Origin: Sutcliffiella tianshenii
Lineage (GTDB): Bacteria; Bacillota; Bacilli; Bacillales; Bacillaceae_I
Length of the DNA: 64,000 nucleotides
Reading direction: 5' to 3'
Assembly (NCBI RefSeq): GCF_016908565.1
Contig: NZ_JAFBED010000004.1
Location: 401,798 to 465,797, forward strand
This document shows positions 9,737-18,894 of this stretch, piece by piece (the stretch's first letter is position 1; each line of letters starts with the position of its first letter). The notes beneath the pieces are model-generated. The model saw only the letters and a program-made list of their open reading frames with translations, did not search any database and was not told the DNA's origin. Position numbers and translations under genes: made by a program.

Positions 9737-9774
9737 AATTAGCCACCTCCAAGGGTTATTGCCGAACACCGTTT

Positions 9775-9960
9775 GACGAACAATTTACTTTTATACAAAC
9801 AAAAAAGTGTGAATGTACATGACACCCACACTTTACGATTAAGTAAGTAAAAGATTGAAATCTTTCTCGTAAAACCTGTCAACTGCAATCATATGCGTCG
9901 GATCAGGTGAGAAGCGGGTGCTTCTTCTTGTTCTCAAACAAGTATTCAATTTGACCTTGT
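9775..9960 (-). ncRNA. L20 leader (ribosomal protein autoregulatory mRNA leader)
   Basis: The minus strand between the infC promoter and infC carries the conserved blocks of the Bacillales L20 leader: AAGAAGCACCCGCTTCTCAC, then GTTGACAGGTTTTACGAGA, and finally an intrinsic terminator with the stem AAGTGTG / CACACTT and six T (about 9800-9832). L20 binding is expected to favour the terminator and shut down the operon. Confidence 0.92.
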
Positions 9961-9993
9961 ATAATATATCATTAATGATGATTGATTGTCAAG
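9961..9993 (-). promoter_or_regulatory. Promoter of the infC operon
   Basis: A perfect TTGACA (9988-9993) is followed on the minus strand by TATATTAT (about 9961-9968). The spacer is 17 to 19 bases depending on which -10 hexamer is used. Confidence 0.65.
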
Positions 9994-10098
9994 AATTCGT
10001 ATCAAATGAAACAACGTTTTAAATGATATCAGATAAATTGTGGTTGTGCAATAGTTTTTTTCGGGATGCTTGAAAATTGGGCAGTCACATTAAAGACC

Positions 10099-10226
10099 GC
10101 TGTTGATTTCCGCACTAGTCTTCGCTTTCCGCGGGCGGGTATGGAGCCTCCTCGGCTTGCGCCTGCGGGGTCTCCCTTACTCCGCTTCTCCCGCAGGAGT
10201 CTACGACTTGTGCTCCAATCAACAGC
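10099..10226. repeat. Dispersed structured repeat, copy A
   Basis: 128 bp bounded by the inverted repeat GCTGTTGATT / AATCAACAGC. The interior contains CCGCACTAG, CTTTCCGCGG and an inner stem built on GGAGCC / GGTCTCC. It is the most diverged of four copies in this window (others near 25870, 28870 and 55164), all in the same orientation. It lies between thrS and the infC promoter. Confidence 0.85.
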
Positions 10227-10261
10227 TGGAGAATGCCTGAAATCGACCATCAACTTTTTCT

Positions 10262-12193
10262 TTAACGCTTCGCTTCTTTCACAATGGAGTCCACAAATTT
10301 CTCCAAGGAGATTGTTTCGGATTTTTGTTCGCCGTATTTGCGGACGTTGACGTCGCGCTCTTTGATTTCGTTGTCCCCGATTACGAGCATGTAAGGGATT
10401 TTTTGCATTTGTGCTTCACGGATTTTATAGCCGATTTTCTCGTTTCTTTCGTCCATTTCAACGCGCAGCCCTTTGGATTTCAGGAGGTCCTGCACTTCTT
10501 TTGCATAGTCGAAGTGTGCGTCAGGCGATACAGGGATCACTTGTACCTGGACTGGTGCGAGCCAAGTTGGGAATGCTCCTTTGTACTCCTCGATCAGGAA
10601 GGCAACAAAGCGTTCCATTGTGGAAACGACGCCACGGTGGATAACGACAGGACGGTGCTGTTTGCCGTCTTCCCCAACATAAGTGAGGTCGAATTTCTCA
10701 GGCAATAGGAAGTCAAGCTGTACAGTGGATAGTGTTTCTTCTTTTCCAAGAGCTGTACGGACCTGTACGTCCAATTTAGGGCCATAGAACGCCGCTTCAT
10801 CGATGGCTTCAAAATAGTTCAATCCAAGGTCGTCCATTGCTTCCTTCAGCATGCTTTGTGCTTTTTCCCACATCGCATCGTCGTCAAAGTACTTTTCCTT
10901 GTTTTCAGGATCGCGGTAGGAAAGACGGAAAGAATAGTCATCCAAGCCAAAATCTTTATATACTTCAAGAACCAGGTTCACTACACGCTTCAGTTCATCC
11001 TTGATCTGGTCAGGGCGAACGAAGATGTGCGCGTCATTCAAAGTCATCCCGCGAACACGTTGAAGTCCTGCCAGCGCTCCAGACATTTCGTAGCGGTGCA
11101 TAGTACCAAGCTCAGCAATGCGGACAGGCAGCTGACGGTAGCTGTGGATGCTGTTTTTATAGACCATCATATGGTGCGGACAGTTCATCGGACGGAGCAC
11201 AAGCTGCTCGTTATCCATCTCCATAGGAGGGAACATGCCGTCCTGATAGTGGTCCCAGTGACCGGAAGTTTTATAAAGGTCCACGCTTCCCATTACAGGA
11301 GTGTATACGTGGTCATAACCAAGGGAAACTTCTTTGTCCACGATATAGCGCTCGATCACGCGGCGGATTGTCGCACCCTTTGGCAACCAAAGCGGCAACC
11401 CTTGCCCGACCTTTTGGGAGTTGAAAAACAGGTCAAGCTCTTTTCCGATTTTACGGTGGTCACGCTCTTTTGCTTCCTCCAACAGGCGCAAATGCTCATC
11501 GAGTTCCGCCTTTTTGAAGAAGGCAGTTCCGTAGATGCGCTGCAGCATCTTGTTTTTGCTGTCGCCTCTCCAATACGCCCCAGCGATGCTCAGGAGCTTG
11601 AACTCCTTGATTTTGCCTGTTGATGGGACGTGAATCCCGCGGCATAGGTCGAAGAATTCGCCTTGTTCATATATGGAGATTGTTTCGCCTTCCGGAAGCT
11701 CACGGATCAACTCAAGCTTCAGTTCGTCATTCAATTCCTCGTAGCGGCGCAAGGCTTCTTCCCTACTTACTTCCAAGCGGACTACATCCAGGTTTTCACT
11801 TACAATCTTTTTCATTTCTTTTTCGATTTTTTGCAAGTCATCCGGAGTCAAGGACTCTTCCATATCAATGTCATAGTAGAATCCATTTTCGATCACCGGG
11901 CCGATACCAAGCTTCACATTGCCATATAGGCGCTTGATTGCCTGTGCCATCAAGTGGGCAGTGCTGTGACGCATGATACCGAGGGCTTCCTCAGTTTCCT
12001 GGACGACAATGCTGATTTCTCCATCCGCTTCTATCGGGGAACGAAGATCGATGAGCTCTCCGTTAAGTTTACCTGCAATAGCTTTCTTTTTCAGACCCGG
12101 GCTAATGGATGCAGCGATATCTTCTGTTGTCGTGCCACGTTCAAACTCCTTTACCGCTCCGTCTGGAAATGTGATTTTCAATAATTCCGACAT
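10262..12193 (-). CDS. thrS: Threonine--tRNA ligase
   Basis: Class II synthetase of 643 residues with the full domain set: TGS domain (about 1-63, starting [12 protein letters not shown]), editing/SAD domain with HSTAH near residue 77, catalytic core with the zinc-site Cys in MNCPHHM, and C-terminal anticodon domain. A GTG at 12202 overlaps the ribosome site AAGAGGTG, so the ATG at 12193 is chosen; this equals the B. subtilis length. Transcription is governed by the T-box upstream. Confidence 0.97.
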   Translation of the reverse strand: MSELLKITFPDGAVKEFERGTTTEDIAASISPGLKKKAIAGKLNGELIDLRSPIEADGEISIVVQETEEALGIMRHSTAHLMAQAIKRLYGNVKLGIGPVIENGFYYDIDMEESLTPDDLQKIEKEMKKIVSENLDVVRLEVSREEALRRYEELNDELKLELIRELPEGETISIYEQGEFFDLCRGIHVPSTGKIKEFKLLSIAGAYWRGDSKNKMLQRIYGTAFFKKAELDEHLRLLEEAKERDHRKIGKELDLFFNSQKVGQGLPLWLPKGATIRRVIERYIVDKEVSLGYDHVYTPVMGSVDLYKTSGHWDHYQDGMFPPMEMDNEQLVLRPMNCPHHMMVYKNSIHSYRQLPVRIAELGTMHRYEMSGALAGLQRVRGMTLNDAHIFVRPDQIKDELKRVVNLVLEVYKDFGLDDYSFRLSYRDPENKEKYFDDDAMWEKAQSMLKEAMDDLGLNYFEAIDEAAFYGPKLDVQVRTALGKEETLSTVQLDFLLPEKFDLTYVGEDGKQHRPVVIHRGVVSTMERFVAFLIEEYKGAFPTWLAPVQVQVIPVSPDAHFDYAKEVQDLLKSKGLRVEMDERNEKIGYKIREAQMQKIPYMLVIGDNEIKERDVNVRKYGEQKSETISLEKFVDSIVKEAKR

Positions 12194-12512
12194 CCCTGTC
12201 ACCTCTTCTTTAGATTTTTGTAAAAAAATAAAAAAACCCGTCCCCTATAAATAAGGGACGAGTTTAATATCCGTGTTTCCACCCAAGTTCCCATCTTTTC
12301 AACATGCATAAAAAGACGGCTTCGTTTTCGATAACGGGGGATTTCCCCGTCAACAGCTACTATGAATTTCGCTGCTGAAGTTTAGAGGTGGTAAATACAT
12401 TAACCGTGATAGGAAGCTTTCAGCCGGTGACTTCCTTCTCTTTGATCCGTGTCAATCGTACTCATGTCCTCATCATTACTTGTAGGCTATAAGGTTTAAA
12501 ATTGATTATGTT
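12194..12512 (-). ncRNA. T-box leader of thrS (Thr specifier ACC)
   Basis: The T-box core AACTTGGGTGGAAACACGG lies at about 12271-12290, followed by the terminator stem CGTCCCTTA / TAGGGGACG and a T run at about 12230-12262. The specifier loop reads ACC-ACCTCT, with ACC at 12390-12392, a threonine codon; the alignment with the pheST leader (TTC-ACCTCC) supports it. Confidence 0.93.
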
Positions 12513-12516
12513 TGTT

Positions 12517-12545
12517 ATTATATTCTCCATATCAAGGAAAATCAA
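12517..12545 (-). promoter_or_regulatory. SigA-type promoter of the thrS leader
   Basis: TTGATT (12540-12545), a 17-base spacer, then TATAAT (12517-12522) on the minus strand, just before the T-box transcript. Confidence 0.7.
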
Positions 12546-12554
12546 GTACACATC

Positions 12555-13391
12555 TTAATCAATTTTACTTTTTTTTCGCCCAAAATAGTGAAAAGGAAGG
12601 ATTTCTGTTCTTTCTTCGAATATATTACGGATGGTTTCCACCAGTTGATGGTCGATATTGTCGGTATAGAGGAAGAGCTTGCTCGGTGCTATCGATACCA
12701 ATGGCGCCAAGACAACTGAATCGATATAGTAGGAATAGTTGTTGAAATGCGTCCGATTCATATACTTTATCAGTTGATTCTTCGTAATATGATTCAAGCT
12801 ATCATCATAAAAATCAAACTGGTATTGGTAGACGAGATGGACCTCATTCAATTTGGATTCCGTGGAGTTCAATAGCTCCCTTAGCTGATGGATGAAGGAC
12901 TGATATTCTTGTTCCAGCTTGTACTCATCTATGGCCGCCTCCAGATAGATCTGCAGCGTATCATAATATTCCTTCAGGCGGAAGGTCAAAAAGGAATCAA
13001 AAGAAAAGGAAACAGGCTCCAAAAAAAAGCCCTGTATGATGGAGTCAAGCTGCTTTTCTCTTTCCTGTATGGGAGGAAGATTAGGGATGTCGCTTCTTTC
13101 CCCTTGAAAAATAGATTGCAAGATACATAATATCTGTTCGTGCTCCTCCTCATCCCTGAAGTAAAATGTGTTTTCCAGGGTGGATACAATGTATTCCTTT
13201 TCCTTGACCCTTGTAATAAAGCTCTTTAATGCAGGTATGATCGCATGTTGATAAAAATCGATATCCTTTGACTCCACTACAATTTTTTCTTTATGTAAAG
13301 AAAGGATTGAATCACCTTCTGGATTTGTCTCAAGTATCCGTAAAAATACTGTTTTTGCATCCAATTCATCTCGAAAGGAAATCTCAAACAA
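12555..13391 (-). CDS. ytxC: Putative sporulation protein YtxC
   Basis: 278 residues, matching the YtxC family in length and in the segment FLTFRLKEYYDTLQIYLEAA followed by an acidic, Leu-rich helical region. Its biochemical role is unknown; members are restricted to spore formers. There is no clear signal peptide or membrane helix. It sits upstream of thrS as in B. subtilis, but its usual partner dnaI is absent and a lipid kinase gene precedes it. Confidence 0.82.
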   Translation of the reverse strand: MFEISFRDELDAKTVFLRILETNPEGDSILSLHKEKIVVESKDIDFYQHAIIPALKSFITRVKEKEYIVSTLENTFYFRDEEEHEQILCILQSIFQGERSDIPNLPPIQEREKQLDSIIQGFFLEPVSFSFDSFLTFRLKEYYDTLQIYLEAAIDEYKLEQEYQSFIHQLRELLNSTESKLNEVHLVYQYQFDFYDDSLNHITKNQLIKYMNRTHFNNYSYYIDSVVLAPLVSIAPSKLFLYTDNIDHQLVETIRNIFEERTEILPFHYFGRKKSKID

Positions 13392-13473
13392 GTTTGTCCC
13401 CCCTTTGGTACACCTGATTCTATGTATATGGGGGGACGCAAAAAAAAATGATAAATATCAGTAAGATGAGGGA

Positions 13474-14376
13474 TTATTTTATTGACTCAAAGTCTCCAAC
13501 AAGCACTTTCAGATGCTTCGGCAGTATCTTGATGTTGGATGGGGTGCTGAAATTGCATTCCCCGTCACAATCTATTTCCTGCTTTGGGGTAGCCTCGATT
13601 TCAATTTCCCGTGCCTGGAAGTAAATCAGGCTTTCGTCTGCTTCAGCGGGAAATTGTTGCTGGATCTTTGATTGCATCCATGTCCATAGATGGGTAAGGG
13701 AGGTCTGTTTGACAATCAAAACGTCCAGCACACCGTCCTGGACATGGCTCTCCGGGAAGAAGGATTGGAATCCCCCCACATAGGAACCGTTGCCGATCAG
13801 AAACATCATGGCCGGACCATCATAGTCCGTAGTGTCGCTCTTGACTTTCAGTTGAAAGGGTTCACTTTCCATGATCATCTGGCCGGCACTGATATAATAC
13901 GAAAGCTTTCCAAGCAACTGCTTATTCTGGGTATCCATATTATCCGACACCTTGGAAATCAGGCCGATCCCCCAGAAGTTCAGGAAATATTGCTTGTCAC
14001 ACTTCCCGACATCAACCTGTTCCATTCTTTTTTCTACAATCTGCTCTACTGCAAGGAGCGGGTTTTGTTTCATCCCGATGGTCCTGGAAAAATCATTGCA
14101 GGTGCCACCAGGTATAATGGCAAAAGCAGGTCGATCTTTCAGACTGCATATGGCATTGATCAGCTCATAGATGGTTCCGTCCCCACCGGCCCCAATAATC
14201 AGGTCCACTTTGCCTTCAAGGTCTGATACCAGTTTCGCACCATCCCCTTTTTCCTTTGTCACCATGACCTCGACTTCCTCAAATCCTTCCTGGAGCTTTT
14301 CCTTTATCTCATCGATCGACTCTACCATCTTCCTCTTCCCTGCGTTCGGATTTAAAATCAGTGCCACTTTCTTCAC
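13474..14376 (-). CDS. Diacylglycerol/lipid kinase, YegS/BmrU family
   Basis: 300-residue member of the DAGK_cat family. The N-terminal nucleotide-binding motifs ILNPNAGKRK and LIIGAGGDGTIYELINAI (GGDGT) are intact, as are PGGTCNDFSR and the C-terminal beta-sandwich. It would phosphorylate diacylglycerol or a similar lipid with ATP at the membrane; closest B. subtilis relatives are DgkB, YtlR and BmrU. The frame is open to 14409, but a GTG at 14376 behind GAAGGGGGA yields the usual start KKVALILNPNAG. It stands where dnaI is expected. Confidence 0.88.
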   Translation of the reverse strand: MKKVALILNPNAGKRKMVESIDEIKEKLQEGFEEVEVMVTKEKGDGAKLVSDLEGKVDLIIGAGGDGTIYELINAICSLKDRPAFAIIPGGTCNDFSRTIGMKQNPLLAVEQIVEKRMEQVDVGKCDKQYFLNFWGIGLISKVSDNMDTQNKQLLGKLSYYISAGQMIMESEPFQLKVKSDTTDYDGPAMMFLIGNGSYVGGFQSFFPESHVQDGVLDVLIVKQTSLTHLWTWMQSKIQQQFPAEADESLIYFQAREIEIEATPKQEIDCDGECNFSTPSNIKILPKHLKVLVGDFESIK

Positions 14377-14470
14377 GATAGTTCCCCCTTCCGGCATGTA
14401 ATGATGCATTTATGTTACCATACCCATTATTTGAAAGATTAACGTGAAATTGAAGGCCCCGCTCCAAAAA

Positions 14471-14517
14471 AGAAAAGCCGCATCCACAGATTTCACCAAG
14501 GACGCGGCTTTTCTTTT
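14471..14517. terminator. Strong terminator directly after dnaB
   Basis: AAAAGCCGCGTCC and GGATGCGGCTTTTC form a hairpin with A and T tracts on its two sides. It begins at the dnaB stop codon, so dnaB transcription probably ends here rather than continuing into a dnaI gene. Confidence 0.85.
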
Positions 14518-15935
14518 TAATTATCAAGCTTCAATTTTTTGTTTTTCAATTTTGCAAGGCGTTCAGCAAGCTTCTGCTTGTCCTGCTCCTGTACAGCCTG
14601 GAAGCTTTCGGCATTTTCTTCCGCAGGATCAGGCTCACTGACGTAACGGTTTCGGACCTGCTTCTCCTTCGAAACGGAGGAGGTTTTCTTTGTCGTTTTC
14701 GTATCTGCCCAGTTTTGATACTGGCGATGCTCCTCTTTTGCAAGCTCCATCGCTGCACTCACTGTTTTGACCTGCTTCCGCGCCCAGTGGCTGGCAATTT
14801 TCTCCACATACTTTCGGTTCAGCTTCATGTCCGTCTTGAGCAACACGTAATAGAGCAATACGTTTGTGACCCCTGGAGTCAGCTGCTGCTTGAACATGAC
14901 ATCCTCGACGATGCTCAGATCCGATACGGAGGGTTCCGCACCTCCCGAAAGGTCTGTCAGCATCGCTTTTGGCGAAACATTCTCCAGCTGCTGGATCAGC
15001 TGCTCCTCCTTGGAAGAAGGGTTCCTATCTGCAAACTGTTGGAGATTGGCCGGCTGTGTTTTCTCCACCAGGGAGGGAAGGGTATTGTGGTACTCCAATT
15101 GATACCAATCACGGGCTGATTTCCTCAGTTTCTCGAGATTGATCATATCGTCTTCATCAATCACATTCATCATCAAATCCTTCATCGTCAATGGATCGAT
15201 CTGATAGATAAAGGCAAGCTTCTGAATGGCTTGCTTCACTTTTGCTGTGATGGCTTTCTTTGGAATGACCACATCCGATAGGCCGGCATAGAACAATTCG
15301 AAATCAAATTCACCTTTTCCGACGTCAGGCTCCCGGCCAGTTTTACTTCCGATCCATTCTTTATCCTCGGGAAGCTTCAGCTCTTCCATCGTTTCCTCAT
15401 TTGCGGCATATGCTATATTTTCCGCTTGGACGGATTGGAAGACGTCACTGAATTGACGGGTGATCTGGACATAGTCGGCATCGGTAATTGCGTCATCTGA
15501 AAAATATTTTTTCACACTGGCATACTTTGATTTCCCGAGACGATTATAGAGGTAGATGGTGAGCATGGGCTCGGAAAAGAAGGCATCGGGTGAAAGGGGA
15601 GGTTGAAGCTCATAGATGAATGTACGCGAATGCTCGTCCTCCTTCACCCAGGTCTTTAATAGTCCGATCCCCTCAAGCTTGATCCTTTCCTGATGGATGT
15701 CCTTTAAATTGCATTGCATCGTCGTCATGATGCCATGATGGGTCGTTTCCTCGCCCCAAAGCCGATCTTGGTCGAGCTCACTCCAAAGCGTCATGAACAG
15801 ACTGAACCCTCTATAGCCGAGAAGTGGCTGATAGAGCATAGTCAATATTTTACGATCAAATGATTGCATCAACCCGCTTGCACGGACAATATAACGATCC
15901 ACTGGGACCAGTTCTTTCCAATGCCTTTCTGACAT
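14517..15935 (-). CDS. dnaB: Replication initiation and membrane attachment protein DnaB
   Basis: 472 residues, the same length as B. subtilis DnaB. It has the DnaB/DnaD two-domain layout: an N-terminal winged-helix region (LVPVDRYIVRASGLMQ) and a DDBH2 C-terminal domain around residues 290-400, ending in a basic Lys-rich tail. In Bacillus it acts with DnaD and the loader DnaI to place the replicative helicase at oriC and restart sites. The gene ends in a terminator; dnaI does not follow it. Confidence 0.93.
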   Translation of the reverse strand: MSERHWKELVPVDRYIVRASGLMQSFDRKILTMLYQPLLGYRGFSLFMTLWSELDQDRLWGEETTHHGIMTTMQCNLKDIHQERIKLEGIGLLKTWVKEDEHSRTFIYELQPPLSPDAFFSEPMLTIYLYNRLGKSKYASVKKYFSDDAITDADYVQITRQFSDVFQSVQAENIAYAANEETMEELKLPEDKEWIGSKTGREPDVGKGEFDFELFYAGLSDVVIPKKAITAKVKQAIQKLAFIYQIDPLTMKDLMMNVIDEDDMINLEKLRKSARDWYQLEYHNTLPSLVEKTQPANLQQFADRNPSSKEEQLIQQLENVSPKAMLTDLSGGAEPSVSDLSIVEDVMFKQQLTPGVTNVLLYYVLLKTDMKLNRKYVEKIASHWARKQVKTVSAAMELAKEEHRQYQNWADTKTTKKTSSVSKEKQVRNRYVSEPDPAEENAESFQAVQEQDKQKLAERLAKLKNKKLKLDN

Positions 15936-15984
15936 AACTCACAAACCTTTCTTTCATGTCATGATAAGTGATGAATGATAAAAC

Positions 15985-16013
15985 AGAGAGGCATATAGGT
16001 CTCCTCTCTGTTC
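15985..16013 (-). terminator. Hairpin between nrdR and dnaB
   Basis: ACAGAGAGG and CCTCTCTGT form a nine-pair stem, followed on the minus strand by TTTTAT. It lies between the nrdR stop and the dnaB start and may be an attenuating terminator. Confidence 0.65.
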
Positions 16014-16029
16014 TCATACATATGCGATA

Positions 16030-16491
16030 TTATTTCCGCTCTTTTTCTATTATCTCTTTTAATTCATCAAGGAAAACGTTGATATCCTTGAATTGACGGT
16101 AAACCGATGCAAATCTGACATAGGCGACCTCGTCGATTTTGGAAAGTCGCTCCATCACCATCTCTCCGACAATATCACTCTTCACTTCGGAAATGCCAAT
16201 GTTGCGAAGTTCCTTTTCCACTTCGATTACAATGTCTTCGAGCACTTTGAGCGCAACCGGTCTTTTTTCACATGCCTTTATCAGACCCCTCAGCACCTTT
16301 TCCCTGCTGAATTCTTCTCTGATTCCTTCTTTTTTCACCACGATCAAAGGCATTTCTTCAACCTTTTCAAATGTGGTAAATCGATAGGAGCAGGACTCGC
16401 ACTCTCTTCGTCTACGAATAGAGCGCCCTTCCTCCACTGGCCTGGAATCTAATACCTTGGTGCCATTATGCTGACAAGCAGGACATTTCAT
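16030..16491 (-). CDS. nrdR: Transcriptional repressor NrdR
   Basis: 153 residues: an N-terminal zinc ribbon with CPAC (residues 3-6) and CESC (near 31-34), and an ATP-cone domain (about 49-139, PLIVVKKEG...[14 protein letters not shown]). NrdR senses ATP/dATP and represses ribonucleotide reductase genes through NrdR boxes. It is upstream of dnaB as in B. subtilis (ytcG). Confidence 0.96.
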   Translation of the reverse strand: MKCPACQHNGTKVLDSRPVEEGRSIRRRRECESCSYRFTTFEKVEEMPLIVVKKEGIREEFSREKVLRGLIKACEKRPVALKVLEDIVIEVEKELRNIGISEVKSDIVGEMVMERLSKIDEVAYVRFASVYRQFKDINVFLDELKEIIEKERK

Positions 16492-16522
16492 AAGGGTTTC
16501 AGCTCCATTTCCTTATCGTATT

Positions 16523-16927
16523 TCATCTTTCTGAATTTAAACCCGAGCCGGTATAATTGAGAGATTTATTAAGTTCCTGGTACATATGGAGGACAATCTT
16601 GCGGCTGAATCCAAAATCAGTCGGCAGGATGCTGGTATCCGTTGTAACGGAAAAATCGATCGCCGTTTCAAACGGTCTCACCGAAATCACTGTCACGACC
16701 ATAAAGGCCTTTTTCCCTCTGTTTACCTGAACCGCTATTTCACCATGCTCCTCTGAAACGGACTTCACTGTAAAGCCATCCATTTTTTGAAGCATCTCCT
16801 GAAGGGCCTTCATCGCATTCTTATTGGATACCTTGTAATAATGGCTGCGTAATTCTGGATCGATATGATTTTCTCTAGTCTCCGTATGTGTGGATAGTAG
16901 ATTTTTTAATTTTTGTATAGCTCCCAC
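16523..16927 (-). CDS. Conserved Bacillaceae hypothetical protein
   Basis: 134-residue soluble protein I do not recognise. The N-terminus is basic and helical (MGAIQKLKNLLSTHTETREN); the rest alternates strands and helices (FTVKSVSEEHGEIAVQV, KAFMVVTVISVRPF). No signal peptide, membrane segment or cysteine motif is seen. It is 31 bases upstream of nrdR and co-directional, so it is probably cotranscribed with it. Codon use looks like the neighbours. Confidence 0.75.
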   Translation of the reverse strand: MGAIQKLKNLLSTHTETRENHIDPELRSHYYKVSNKNAMKALQEMLQKMDGFTVKSVSEEHGEIAVQVNRGKKAFMVVTVISVRPFETAIDFSVTTDTSILPTDFGFSRKIVLHMYQELNKSLNYTGSGLNSER

Positions 16928-17053
16928 GATATTTTGACAACCCCTTAAATTTACTACGTTCTATGTAAAGGTGATGATATACAGGAAAAAAGTATAATAA
17001 AAAGAGGTGCATATTATACACCTCTTACCATTTTAATCGATTTAGATATAATT

Positions 17054-17428
17054 TTAAAGTGCTTTTGCTTTGTTTACTTGAACAGGACCCATTCCACGTG
17101 GAAGTTCGATAGTTTCACGAGTCTGTGCATTCAAAGCTTCAGCAATGTAATCTGCAGAAATGTTAGGATCCAACTCACCGCATGTATAAACGTCGATGCT
17201 TGCATATCCGTGTTCCGGGAAGCTATGAATAGTTAAATGTGATTCAGAGATGATGACCACTCCGCTTACTCCTTGTGGTGCAAACTTATGGAATGCAACC
17301 TCGCGAACCTCAGCTCCGGATTTTAACGCTGCATCAACAAAAGTTTTTTCAATGTAATCCATATCATTCAACTTATCAAAATCGCAACCCCATAATTCTG
17401 AAATAACGTGACGACCTACTGTTTCCAT
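17054..17428 (-). CDS. speD: S-adenosylmethionine decarboxylase proenzyme
   Basis: 124-residue class 1B AdoMet decarboxylase, which supplies decarboxylated AdoMet for spermidine synthesis. Autocleavage occurs at Glu62-Ser63 in SESHLTIH, creating the pyruvoyl group; His68 and Cys83 (YTCG) match the conserved processing and catalytic residues. The open frame starts at 17449, but AAAGGGGGAACGTGAG precedes the ATG at 17428, giving METVGRHV as in homologues. Confidence 0.96.
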   Translation of the reverse strand: METVGRHVISELWGCDFDKLNDMDYIEKTFVDAALKSGAEVREVAFHKFAPQGVSGVVIISESHLTIHSFPEHGYASIDVYTCGELDPNISADYIAEALNAQTRETIELPRGMGPVQVNKAKAL

Positions 17429-17673
17429 CTCACGTTCCCCCTTTAACATTTTTTAGAATACATGAATTCCTCAAAGGTGAAGATTGATTATTGTATTACT
17501 ACCACGGGGGAAAGTTAGTCCAGAGAGGTCCTAACCCTTTAAGTAGCCACATAACCGTTTCAAGAAGTTCACGAAAAATAGTATACTGTTTTTATATTAG
17601 TTTTGCAACATGCATTTCATATTTTTTTGTGTGCAAAAATGGAAAGGTTCCATCCTCCCTATTATTACAACGG

Positions 17674-17707
17674 AAAAAAGCGGCTAACATCGGATGTTAA
17701 CCGCTTT
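17674..17707 (-). terminator. Terminator after gapB
   Basis: AAAGCGGTTAACAT and ATGTTAGCCGCTTT form a near-perfect hairpin followed by TTTT on the minus strand, between gapB and speD. The remaining DNA from 17429 to 17670 probably holds the speD promoter; no gene is seen there. Confidence 0.85.
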
Positions 17708-17737
17708 CACTATTTATCCTTCAGGTGAAGTGTAATA

Positions 17738-18769
17738 TTATCCAGCCATTACTTCTTTTGCTTCCACCATTTTCTCCGCTACATAATGGACAAGGTCCAC
17801 TACACGGCAGGAGTAGCCCCACTCATTATCATACCAAGCCAATACTTTGACCTTTGTTTCCCCCATTACCATGGTGGAAAGGCCATCGATCACTGCGGAA
17901 TGTGGATTTGTATTGAAGTCGACGGATACTAATGGCTCCATTGTAACACCCAGGATGCCATCCATGGATCCGACTGCAGCTGTTTGGAATGCATTGTTAA
18001 TATCATCCACTGTCACCGGCTGCTTCAAGTCCACAACCAGGTCTACAAGAGACACGTTCGGAGTAGGTACGCGCAACGCCATCCCATGCAGCTTGCCTTT
18101 CAGATGAGGCAATACGAGGGCCAACGCCTTTGCTGCACCAGTCGATGTCGGGATGATCGACTGTCCGCACGCTCTTGCACGTCTCAGATCCTTATGTGGA
18201 TTATCAATGTTTTTTTGATCATTTGTATATGCATGTACCGTCGTCATCAATCCATTTTCAATACCGAACTGCTCATCAAGCACCTTCACAACCGGCGCCA
18301 GGCAGTTGGTTGTGCAAGATGCATTTGAAATGACATAATGCTGATTCAAATCAAGGGCTTCTTCATTTACACCCATTACGATTGTTACATCTTCGTCCTT
18401 GCCCGGTGCTGTCAGGATCACTCTTTTTGCACCTGCATTGAGATGCAGTGCCGCTTTATCGCGCGCATTGAACTTCCCTGTCGCTTCAATCACGATGTCA
18501 ATATTCATTTCCTTCCAAGGCAATTCTTCAGGATTGCGGTTATTGACCAATTGAATGCGCTTACCATTTACAATAAGAGCGTCGTCCTCTGCGTATACAT
18601 CCGCATCAAAACGCCCATGATTTGTGTCATACTTAATTAAATGAGCTAACGTTTCGGCTGGATAGCTCGCATTGATTGCAACAATATTCAAACCTTCCTC
18701 TTGGATGGCACGTCTAAATACCATTCTTCCAATACGTCCAAAACCATTAATTGCAACCCTTGCCTTCAT
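17738..18769 (-). CDS. gapB: Glyceraldehyde-3-phosphate dehydrogenase, gluconeogenic type
   Basis: 343 residues with the Rossmann start AINGFGRIGRMVFR and catalytic Cys152 in NASCTTNCLAP. The sequence and its place beside speD match GapB, the enzyme B. subtilis uses in the gluconeogenic direction with preference for NADP. Asp32 of NAD-specific GapA is replaced by an Ala-Ser context (AINASYPAET), as expected for GapB. CcpN-like operators overlap its promoter, so repression on glycolytic carbon is likely. Confidence 0.93.
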   Translation of the reverse strand: MKARVAINGFGRIGRMVFRRAIQEEGLNIVAINASYPAETLAHLIKYDTNHGRFDADVYAEDDALIVNGKRIQLVNNRNPEELPWKEMNIDIVIEATGKFNARDKAALHLNAGAKRVILTAPGKDEDVTIVMGVNEEALDLNQHYVISNASCTTNCLAPVVKVLDEQFGIENGLMTTVHAYTNDQKNIDNPHKDLRRARACGQSIIPTSTGAAKALALVLPHLKGKLHGMALRVPTPNVSLVDLVVDLKQPVTVDDINNAFQTAAVGSMDGILGVTMEPLVSVDFNTNPHSAVIDGLSTMVMGETKVKVLAWYDNEWGYSCRVVDLVHYVAEKMVEAKEVMAG

Positions 18770-18791
18770 GCAAATTCCCCATTTCTGTATA

Positions 18792-18854
18792 TATGTTATA
18801 CTTATGTTATGATTTCCTGTAAATAGTATAACATATTTAATTTGAATATGTCAT
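18792..18854 (-). promoter_or_regulatory. gapB promoter with paired CcpN-like operators
   Basis: On the minus strand ATGACA (18849-18854) and TATACT (18825-18830) are 18 bases apart. The sequence TATGTTATACT occurs twice in inverted orientation, at 18792-18802 and 18825-18835, the second overlapping the -10. Both fit the CcpN consensus as I recall it (TRTGHYATAYW). The arrangement suggests CcpN control of gapB. Confidence 0.75.
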
Positions 18855-18865
18855 GAAAAAATAAA

Positions 18866-18894
18866 AAAAGGGCATATCCCTATATTTGGATAGC
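18866..18894 (-). terminator. Terminator overlapping the end of coaE
   Basis: GGGCTATCC and GGGATATGCCC pair around an AT-rich loop and are followed by seven T on the minus strand. It overlaps the last codons of coaE. Confidence 0.75.

Noticed and set aside
10029-10253. Small minus-strand ORF downstream of infC
   Set aside because: It runs through repeat copy A and has no ribosome site or recognisable family.
10856-11623. Plus-strand frame of 255 residues inside thrS
   Set aside because: Antisense shadow of a highly conserved synthetase gene.
14471-14517. Remnant of dnaI
   Set aside because: The sequence after dnaB is a terminator hairpin; no frame resembles an AAA+ loader.
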